In this document: positions 1 through 4,878 of the stretch, piece after piece
Layout: each line of letters starts with the position of its first letter
Numbering within the stretch: position 1 is the first letter of the stretch
Origin: Deltaproteobacteria bacterium
GTDB lineage: Bacteria; Desulfobacterota; Desulfobacteria; Desulfobacterales; BuS5
Assembly (NCBI GenBank): GCA_021157555.1
Contig: JAGGWL010000174.1
Span: 1-7,392, forward strand
DNA: 7,392 nt
Direction: 5' to 3'
The notes under the pieces: model-generated
What the model saw: the letters and a program-made list of their open reading frames with translations, nothing else
Databases searched by the model: none
Told to the model about the DNA's origin: nothing
Translations under genes and position numbers: made by a program

Positions 1-2
1 GG

Positions 3-86
3 ACTGAGCTATGGTGAAATTTGAAAACCTCTGGCTGTTTGAGCGCAGCGAGTTTCAGAGGTTTTCAAATTTTATTATAGCTCAGT
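3..86 (+). repeat. Long-stem hairpin repeat (31-bp stem, 22-nt loop)
   Basis: Bases 3-33 pair with 56-86 over 31 consecutive positions. Twenty-eight pairs are Watson-Crick and three (13/76, 14/75, 16/73) are G-U pairs if the plus strand is transcribed. On the minus strand those three become C-A mismatches, so the fold favours a plus-strand RNA. The loop contains GAGCGCAGCGAG. I associate this motif with dispersed intergenic repeats of Desulfobacterales, from memory and not checked here. There is no U-tract after the stem, so it is not a textbook intrinsic terminator. It could still end or protect transcripts, lying 12 nt beyond the stop of the minus-strand gene and probably near the end of a plus-strand gene outside the window. 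Confidence 0.8.
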
Positions 87-98
87 GTTTGGTCGAAA

Positions 99-347
99 TT
101 AGAGCCAAGCCCGATTTTCGTTCTCATTTTTAGCATTTTTATAAGTAACAATATAAAAAACAGCAACAGAGACTGCTATAATCAAAACAATCAGGAGAGT
201 CTTTATAACCCCGATAAAATTTCTGATATGTCTGATTTCTCCATGATCCCCAACTAGGAGTAAAGTCCATTTTTTATTTTTTTTAATAGCCTTGCCTGTA
301 CTGGTTTCTGTGAAATTTTTATTCACAATTTCTTTTGCTTTATTCAT
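99..347 (-). CDS. Small single-pass membrane protein, unknown function
   Basis: An 82-residue reading frame starts at the ATG at 347, chosen because AAGG lies six bases upstream of it. The frame stays open to 440, but the upstream part would overlap mqnB and has no better ribosome site. The first 26 residues are basic and polar. A conserved-looking KKWTLLLVGDHGEIRHIRNF stretch (residues 25-44) follows, then one hydrophobic membrane helix at about 48-69 and a short charged tail ending RAWL. I do not recognise a named family. I have an impression of longer delta-proteobacterial membrane proteins that start with a similar W-LLLVGDHG segment and continue into a coiled coil, so this could be a truncated relative. 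It is divergent from mqnB and ends just before the hairpin repeat. That it is a gene is likely; its function is unknown. Confidence 0.55.
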   Translation of the reverse strand: MNKAKEIVNKNFTETSTGKAIKKNKKWTLLLVGDHGEIRHIRNFIGVIKTLLIVLIIAVSVAVFYIVTYKNAKNENENRAWL

Positions 348-430
348 AATAGACCTTAATAAATCATTTTTTCTTGCAAAAAACAAGCTTGCTATGTAAA
401 CTATCGACTTAAAAAATAACAGCAAAAAAC

Positions 431-1225
431 ATGCCTTCATATATTCTTATTGCCGCAGCAACAAATAATGAAATTTTAAATCTGATTGATTTGGTTGAGC
501 AACCTTCAGCAACACTTATTGGAGGTAGAAATGTTATATCAGGTTACATGAATAACCAACCTGTCAAGATTATTATTACCGGTCCTGCTCTGGTTAATAA
601 TGTTCAGGCTTTAACCGCTGCTATAGAAAATTCAAGACCAGGCATGATAATACAAACAGGATCAGCAGGAGCATTTAAAGAAACAGGACTTAATATTGGG
701 GATATCAGTATTGCAACGGAAGAGATTGATTTCCATTTGGGTATAGAGCCTGAAAACGGCAGTACTATTCTCAAGGAGCTTCCATTTTCCCTGACAGTTC
801 ATAATGGTCGGAATCTTAAAAGCAGATACCGGCTGGACAAGGATCTGGTTGAGCTGGCCTGTAAATCTTTGCAAAAAGAATTTGAAAATCAAAACATTAA
901 GCTACAAAAGGGGCCATTTGTTACAGTTTCAACAATAACCGCCACAGACAGGAAGGCCAAAACTCTTTATCGGCAGTTTCGGCCATGCATGGAAAACATG
1001 GAAGGTTCCGGCACAGCTCTGCTTGCAATTCATTACGGAATTCCATGTCTGGAAATTCGTTCAGCATCCAATATTGTCGGAAAAAGGAATATAGATGCAT
1101 GGGATTTTACACTTGCTTCCGAGAGAGTCTCTTTCGCAATTTATAAATTTATTCAAAAGAACGAGGAAGTTATTTCGTCCTCGTTCCTAACAGAATGTAA
1201 AAATGATGAAAAAAGAAGAAATTGA
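431..1225 (+). CDS. mqnB: Futalosine hydrolase
   Basis: This 264-residue cytoplasmic nucleosidase would split futalosine into hypoxanthine and dehypoxanthinyl futalosine, a step of the futalosine route to menaquinone. It belongs to the MTA/SAH nucleosidase (phosphorylase/hydrolase) superfamily. Visible family features are the N-terminal strand YILIAAATNNEI (4-15), GSAGAF (77-82), GDISIATEEIDFHLGIE (90-106), MENMEGSG (187-194) and RSASNIVGKRNIDAW (210-224). In that last motif an Asn stands where ordinary MTA nucleosidases have the catalytic Asp, as I expect for MqnB. The ATG at 431 is the only sensible start: the frame closes with TAA at 410-412 and no start codon lies between. No clear Shine-Dalgarno precedes it. 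The 16 residues after EVI (from Ser249) look like a non-conserved tail and lie in or after a sequence repeated at 1905-1929. It overlaps the next gene by 23 nt. A second pathway gene, mqnD, lies beyond minCDE. Confidence 0.9.
   Translation: MPSYILIAAATNNEILNLIDLVEQPSATLIGGRNVISGYMNNQPVKIIITGPALVNNVQALTAAIENSRPGMIIQTGSAGAFKETGLNIGDISIATEEIDFHLGIEPENGSTILKELPFSLTVHNGRNLKSRYRLDKDLVELACKSLQKEFENQNIKLQKGPFVTVSTITATDRKAKTLYRQFRPCMENMEGSGTALLAIHYGIPCLEIRSASNIVGKRNIDAWDFTLASERVSFAIYKFIQKNEEVISSSFLTECKNDEKRRN
1166..1190 (+). repeat. 25-bp imperfect direct repeat, copy A (inside the 3' end of mqnB)
   Basis: GAAGTTATTT followed by GTC and CGTTCCTAA matches copy B at 1905-1929 at 22 of 25 positions. It encodes EVISSSFL in the mqnB frame. 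The two copies are 739 bp apart, start to start, and bracket nearly all of the DUF2914 gene. Confidence 0.7.
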
Positions 1226-1916
1226 TCAACGTGATCTTGAACTGTTAAAAAAAATAGATAAAATAAGAAAAAAAAATATAGCGACAGCAAAAAAAACGAC
1301 TCAAAAAATAATTATCTTTACTTCGACATTAATAATAGTAATTTTATTATTATATGTTGTTGCAAAAAAAAACGGTACGGAATCTGATAATCTTACTTTT
1401 CAGAAAAAAACAGACCGTAGTTTTGCTCCCGAAAAAAAGATTTTACCTGTTGCAACTGCTGTACAAAAAAAATCAGCGGACAATAAAACTGTAGCCCCTG
1501 CTTCAACCATTGCTTTAGCCGATAAAGCAGGCATTACAACAGAAAATATAAAGGCAGAGATAAAAACAAAAAAAATTTTATTACGAATTGCAGGGTGTTT
1601 TATTTGCAGTGATATAAAAGATAAAACCCCCCAAGGTTTAAAAAAAGGCCCAAAAAAAATATTTTATATTACTCAGGATAAGTCTGCTTTTGTATGGACA
1701 GAAATTCGGGCAGAATCTTTCCCTGCAATTATTTATCATACATATTACCTTAATGGTGAAAAAAAATATACTGTTCCATTAAAGATTAAATATTGCAGAA
1801 TGAGAACATGGAGCAAAATAACACTGAATAATGAGACCAAGGCAGGTTTATGGAAAGTAGAAATTTCATTGGAGGACGGAACAATATTAAAGCAGGTAGA
1901 GTTTGAAGTTATTTAG
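1203..1916 (+). CDS. Membrane-anchored DUF2914 domain protein
   Basis: The 237-residue protein starts with a charged, Lys-rich cytoplasmic segment (1-35). It then has one membrane helix (about 36-54), an Ala/Lys-rich linker (60-125) and a C-terminal globular domain (about 157-237). The ending fits DUF2914: YYLNGEKKYTVPLKIKY, then MRTWSKITL, GLWKVEISLEDGTILK and a terminal VEFEVI. The topology suggests the domain faces the periplasm. Its function is unknown; DUF2914 is common in delta-proteobacterial envelope proteins, as far as I recall. ATG codons at 1203 and 1206 are equally possible, and neither has a strong ribosome site. The 23-nt overlap with mqnB implies translational coupling and a shared transcript. 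The first third is unusually rich in runs of 8-9 A, and the gene lies between two copies of a 25-bp direct repeat. Confidence 0.8.
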   Translation: MMKKEEIDQRDLELLKKIDKIRKKNIATAKKTTQKIIIFTSTLIIVILLLYVVAKKNGTESDNLTFQKKTDRSFAPEKKILPVATAVQKKSADNKTVAPASTIALADKAGITTENIKAEIKTKKILLRIAGCFICSDIKDKTPQGLKKGPKKIFYITQDKSAFVWTEIRAESFPAIIYHTYYLNGEKKYTVPLKIKYCRMRTWSKITLNNETKAGLWKVEISLEDGTILKQVEFEVI

Positions 1917-1929
1917 TCTCCGTTCCTAA
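1905..1929 (+). repeat. 25-bp imperfect direct repeat, copy B (spans the DUF2914 stop codon)
   Basis: This copy differs from copy A (1166-1190) at three positions. The first difference changes TCG (Ser) in copy A to the TAG stop of the DUF2914 gene here. Both copies encode EVI in frame up to that point. Confidence 0.7.
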
Positions 1930-1983
1930 ATAAGCATTAAGTGATCCGTTGAGATGAATAAAAAATTGACGAAATAAGCATTA
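1928..1983 (+). repeat. Two copies of AAATAAGCATTA upstream of minC
   Basis: Identical 12-mers lie at 1928-1939 and 1972-1983, 44 bp apart (about four helical turns). The second falls within the spacer of the first candidate min promoter. They could be a paired regulator site, but AT-rich DNA makes short matches cheap, so the role is uncertain. Confidence 0.35.
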
Positions 1984-1994
1984 TCTGCTTTAAA
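1966..1994 (+). promoter_or_regulatory. Candidate sigma-70-type promoter for minCDE (P1)
   Basis: TTGACG (1966-1971) is followed after exactly 17 bases by TTTAAA (1989-1994), matching the -35 consensus at five of six positions and the -10 at four of six. It lies in the 185-bp gap before minC, where the operon needs a promoter. Confidence 0.4.
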
Positions 1995-2016
1995 TAAATA
2001 CGCTTTTAGGATTGTC

Positions 2017-2022
2017 TATAAT
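2017..2022 (+). promoter_or_regulatory. Candidate -10 box for minCDE (P2)
   Basis: A perfect TATAAT is preceded by TTGTC but lacks a recognisable -35 at 16-18 bases. A near-copy, TATACT, follows at 2023-2028. It would give a leader of about 70 bases before minC. Confidence 0.35.
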
Positions 2023-2101
2023 TATACTGTAAATGGTTATAGTTTGAGCTTTTTATATTCACTGCAAAGAGCGCAAAAAACCCAAAGAGAAATATTTATA
2101 A

Positions 2102-2797
2102 ATGATGAATTATACCACAAACAAAACTATGCCGGTTAAGTTAAAAGGTGTTGGAGACGGCCTGAGAATAACAATTGATCCAACACAATCACTTGACTTG
2201 CTGAAAGAGGATATAGGAAAAATTTTTAAAAATTTAGGGCATTTGGCGATTAATGCAAAGATTGTCATTGACCCGGGAGAGAATGGAACCCATAAAGAAT
2301 TGATCAGTACTCTTGGAAAATATTTGAAAAACACCTTTGATGTAGGTTCGGTTTCCGGGCTCTCTCCAAAACGATCTGCTCCTGAAGAGCGGATAAGACA
2401 GCATGATATAAATCATTCCTGGGAGCATTACCGAAGCGACGTATTAATGCTGGCCGGGCGTATACGCTCCGGGCAAAAAGTAAGTACCAAAAGGCATCTT
2501 GTAATTATGGGGGATGTCAACCCGGGTGCGGAGATATTTGCTGGGGGTGATATCCTGATTATGGGTTCTTTGCGTGGAGCAGCGTTTGCAGGGCAACCTG
2601 ACAAGGAAGATGCTATTGTTTTTGCCCTTGATTTTCGTCCATCACTGATCCAAATAGGTGGTTTTGTGGGAACAGGCGCAGGGCCTTCCAAATTAAAAAT
2701 AGCCGAATTTGCTCATGTTGAAAAAGATATAATAGTAGTCGAGGATTATCTTAAAACCAATCCTTTCGGAAAGATGCCCTGGCCTGACAAGAGGTAA
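2102..2797 (+). CDS. minC: Septum site-determining protein MinC
   Basis: This 231-residue division inhibitor acts with MinD at the membrane to block FtsZ assembly away from midcell. The N-terminal FtsZ-binding domain covers about residues 11-90. After a short charged linker comes the C-terminal beta-helix domain (about 112-215) with the family signatures IRSGQ (121-125), GDVNPGAE (137-144) and AGGDILIMGSLRGAAFAG (147-164). The RSGQ region belongs to the MinD-binding and dimer face in known MinC. Length is normal for the family. ATGs at 2102, 2105 and 2132 are all possible; the first has AAAGAGA 11 bases upstream. It is the first gene of minCDE, which have spacers of 49 and 13 nt. Confidence 0.95.
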   Translation: MMNYTTNKTMPVKLKGVGDGLRITIDPTQSLDLLKEDIGKIFKNLGHLAINAKIVIDPGENGTHKELISTLGKYLKNTFDVGSVSGLSPKRSAPEERIRQHDINHSWEHYRSDVLMLAGRIRSGQKVSTKRHLVIMGDVNPGAEIFAGGDILIMGSLRGAAFAGQPDKEDAIVFALDFRPSLIQIGGFVGTGAGPSKLKIAEFAHVEKDIIVVEDYLKTNPFGKMPWPDKR

Positions 2798-2816
2798 TGG
2801 GCAATTAAAAAATAAA

Positions 2817-2844
2817 TTTAAAGAGGAATATTTAAAGAGGGATA
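2817..2844 (+). promoter_or_regulatory. Tandemly duplicated ribosome-binding site of minD
   Basis: The 14-mer TTTAAAGAGGAATA (2817-2830) is followed at once by TTTAAAGAGGGATA (2831-2844), one mismatch apart. Each carries AAAGAGG. The second copy is six bases before the GTG start of minD and is the working site by spacing. The first is 20 bases away, too far to position a ribosome directly. Confidence 0.75.
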
Positions 2845-2846
2845 CC

Positions 2847-3644
2847 GTGGAAGGAAAAATTTTTGTTATAACTTCTGGTAAAGGCGGAGTCGGCAAAACC
2901 ACAGCAACCTCCTCAATAGGAGCAGCTCTTGCTATGGCGGGAAAACGGGTGGCTGTGGTAGATATGGACATAGGGCTCAGAAATCTTGACGTGGTGATGG
3001 GCCTGGAAAACCGGATTGTATTTAATATAGTAGATGTTGTTCAAGGTAAATGCAAGCTCAGCCAGGCTGCTATTAAAGATAGAAGAATTAACAACTTGTT
3101 TCTTATTCCAGCTTCCCAAAGTGATAATAAGGATGTGTTTAAATCTGAAGATATGGTCAGGCTTGGAAAAAGACTCAAGGAAGAATTCGATATAGTTTTA
3201 ATGGATTGTCCTGCCGGGATTGAACGTGGTTTTGAAAATGCTGTTGCCGCTGCTGATGAAGCGCTGGTTATATGCACCCCTGAAGTTTCATCGGTTCGTG
3301 ACGCGGACAGAATCATCGGTCTCCTTTATGCACGTTCGATCACTCCAAAGCTTATTCTAAACAGAATCAATCCTGCGATGACGGCCAATGGAGATATGTT
3401 AAATCACGAGGATGTTACTGATGTATTATCAATAGAGCTTATCGGGCTGGTGGAAGCTGACGACAATGTCATAGTTGCATCTAATTTAGGCAAGCCCCTT
3501 GTTATGATCAATGATTCCAAAGCAGGCCAGGCGTTCATACGAATTGCCATGCGGCTCGACGGGCATGAAGATATCCCGATCCAGGTGCCGAAAAGCGGCA
3601 GCACTTTCTGGAGAAATATTGGCAGCAAATTAGGTTTTAAATAG
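2847..3644 (+). CDS. minD: Septum site-determining ATPase MinD
   Basis: This 265-residue ParA/MinD-type ATPase binds the membrane as an ATP dimer, recruits MinC and is released by MinE. Visible motifs are the deviant Walker A GKGGVGKTT (11-19, signature Lys12 and catalytic Lys17), VVDMDIGLRNLD (37-48, with Asp39 and Asp41) and the switch II/Walker B region MDCPAGIE (119-126). There is also a C-terminal amphipathic membrane-targeting helix (about 254-265, FWRNIGSKLGFK). Length and motif order match canonical MinD. The GTG start at 2847 is supported by AAAGAGG at ideal distance, in a duplicated ribosome site. minE follows 13 nt after the stop. Confidence 0.97.
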   Translation: MEGKIFVITSGKGGVGKTTATSSIGAALAMAGKRVAVVDMDIGLRNLDVVMGLENRIVFNIVDVVQGKCKLSQAAIKDRRINNLFLIPASQSDNKDVFKSEDMVRLGKRLKEEFDIVLMDCPAGIERGFENAVAAADEALVICTPEVSSVRDADRIIGLLYARSITPKLILNRINPAMTANGDMLNHEDVTDVLSIELIGLVEADDNVIVASNLGKPLVMINDSKAGQAFIRIAMRLDGHEDIPIQVPKSGSTFWRNIGSKLGFK

Positions 3645-3657
3645 ATTGGAAGTTAAA

Positions 3658-3930
3658 ATGCTTAATGAAATAGTCAAAAAATTGTTTGGAAATAAAAAAA
3701 GCAGCAGCGCAACCGCAAAAAACAGGCTAAAATTTGCTCTCATATACGACAAACTTGAAATATCAGATGAAATTTTAAAAAATTTACAGCACGATATAGT
3801 TGAAGTCATATCCCGATATTTTGAAATTGATAGAGATTCTTTGGAGCTAAATATTAACAAATCAAAAGATTCGTCTGCACTTACGTTTAATACGCCAATT
3901 TTGTCTGCAAAAAAGAGGAAAACATCTTAG
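3658..3930 (+). CDS. minE: Cell division topological specificity factor MinE
   Basis: This 90-residue protein stimulates MinD ATPase and drives its release from the membrane, restricting MinCD to the poles. The N-terminal MLNEIVKKLF is the amphipathic membrane-binding helix. ATAKNRLKFALIYD (18-31) matches the anti-MinCD segment, and LQHDIVEVISRYFEID (43-58) the dimerising topological-specificity domain. The ATG at 3658 has GGAAG five bases upstream; a TTG at 3646 in the same frame is a poorer choice. The last codons contain the slippery heptamer A AAA AAG in frame (3909-3915), and the gene ends in TAG inside an open -1 frame that runs into mqnD. Confidence 0.95.
   Translation: MLNEIVKKLFGNKKSSSATAKNRLKFALIYDKLEISDEILKNLQHDIVEVISRYFEIDRDSLELNINKSKDSSALTFNTPILSAKKRKTS
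3909..3915 (+). other. Candidate -1 ribosomal frameshift site, A AAA AAG, at the end of minE
   Basis: In the minE frame the codons read GCA AAA AAG AGG, placing the heptamer A AAA AAG in the register needed for tandem -1 slippage, as in E. coli dnaX. The -1 frame is open from 3891 (after TAA at 3888-3890) through the minE stop and on to the mqnD stop. A slip would yield 86 MinE residues, then EENILGSKGRKK, then the whole MqnD sequence, 374 residues in all. I see no convincing downstream hairpin and no Shine-Dalgarno-like stimulator upstream. This genome stretch is rich in A runs, so chance is a real possibility. Confidence 0.35.
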
Positions 3931-3950
3931 GCAGCAAGGGCAGAAAAAAA

Positions 3951-4781
3951 ATATTACAATTAAGTTATTCCACCTGTCCCAATGACACTTTTATATTTTA
4001 CGCCCTGGCGCATAACCTGATTAAGTGTGAAGAGTTTAAATTACAAATCAAACTAAAAGATGTGGAAAGACTTAATCAGAAGGCCAGAACAGGTATGCTC
4101 GACATCTCCAAACTTTCCTTTGCCGCTATAGGACACCTGCAGGATAAATATGGATTGCTTCGCAGCGGAGCTGCTTTGGGCAGAGGCTGCGGCCCTCTTG
4201 TTGTAGCACGTCCTGGAACAAAGCTTGCCCAACTCGAATCAAAAAAAATTGCGGTTCCAGGCTTGTGGACAACGGCATGTCTGTTGCTGGGTCTGTTTAT
4301 GTCAGGAAAACCGGACGTTGTTCCCTTGCCCTTTGACAAGATTATGCCGGCAATACAACAAGGCAGTTTTGATTTTGGCGTTATCATTCATGAGGGACGG
4401 TTTACATTTAAAAAATATGGTCTTGTAAAACTTTTGGATCTTGGAGAATGGTGGGAATCTGAAACATCTCTGCCGATCCCTCTGGGTGGCATTGCAATCC
4501 GCAGGGATATAGGCCAAAAAATTGTTCAAAAAGTCGATGCAGCCATACATGCAAGCATTGAATATGCTTTTAATCATAGAAGTGAAACTGACTCTTATAT
4601 CAAAAAATATGCTCAGGAAATGGATCAGGCTGTAATCAGGCAGCACATAGACCTTTATGTAAATAATTTTACATCAGAACTTGGGAATGAAGGCGCTGAG
4701 GCGATAGCAAGACTGTTTGACACAGCCAGAGATAAGAAGCTAATCCCCCAAAGTGACCTTCCTCTTTTTGCCTCTTCGTGA
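3951..4781 (+). CDS. mqnD: 1,4-dihydroxy-6-naphthoate synthase, start codon unclear
   Basis: This enzyme converts cyclic dehypoxanthinyl futalosine to 1,4-dihydroxy-6-naphthoate in the futalosine menaquinone pathway. It has the periplasmic-binding-protein-like fold of the MqnA/MqnD family. MqnD rather than MqnA is indicated by LSYSTCPNDTF (residues 4-14 counting from 3951), LKDVERLNQ, SGAALGRGCGPLVVARPG, VPGLWTTACLLL and VIIHEGRFTFKKYGLVKLLDLGEWW. The His in VIIHE (147) aligns with the proposed catalytic His145 of the Thermus enzyme. From 3951 the protein is 276 residues, close to the family length. The first canonical start is a GTG at 4062, which would remove 37 residues including TCPNDTF and is unlikely to be right. 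Non-canonical candidates are ATA at 3951 (AAGGG ten bases upstream) and ATC at 3924 (GAGG five bases upstream). A -1 frameshift from minE is the other route. The body has no stop or frameshift, so it looks functional. Confidence 0.85.
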   Translation: MLQLSYSTCPNDTFIFYALAHNLIKCEEFKLQIKLKDVERLNQKARTGMLDISKLSFAAIGHLQDKYGLLRSGAALGRGCGPLVVARPGTKLAQLESKKIAVPGLWTTACLLLGLFMSGKPDVVPLPFDKIMPAIQQGSFDFGVIIHEGRFTFKKYGLVKLLDLGEWWESETSLPIPLGGIAIRRDIGQKIVQKVDAAIHASIEYAFNHRSETDSYIKKYAQEMDQAVIRQHIDLYVNNFTSELGNEGAEAIARLFDTARDKKLIPQSDLPLFASS

Positions 4782-4795
4782 TATAATTATTTTTC

Positions 4796-4827
4796 TGAAC
4801 TTCTGTCATAAAAAAACAAGAAGTTCA
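4796..4827 (+). other. 9-bp inverted repeat between mqnD and cinA
   Basis: TGAACTTCT (4796-4804) pairs with AGAAGTTCA (4819-4827) around a 14-base A-rich loop. No U-tract follows, so it is only a weak terminator candidate. A smaller CGGC-TTT-GCCG hairpin lies at 4850-4860, before the AGGA that probably serves cinA. Confidence 0.45.
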
Positions 4828-4878
4828 TTGACTGAAAAACTCAAAACTACGGCTTTGCCGCTTTAGGATATATAACAA

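Noticed and set aside
108..121. AGCCCGATTTTCGT resembles AGCCCGACTTTCGT just after the cinA stop (about 6132-6145).
   Set aside because: A 13-of-14 match is expected by chance several times in a window of this size, and the flanks do not match.
4225..4428. A 67-residue plus-strand frame inside mqnD.
   Set aside because: It is an alternative frame of the well-conserved MqnD sequence and has no domain character.
4062..4781. Taking the GTG at 4062 as the true start of mqnD.
   Set aside because: It would remove the TCPNDTF motif and leave a protein 37 residues shorter than the family-length form, although the upstream frame is open and clearly encodes the motif.
4828..4833. TTGACT before cinA as a -35 box.
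   Set aside because: No acceptable -10 lies 16-18 bases downstream; that position is the CGGCTTTGCCG hairpin.
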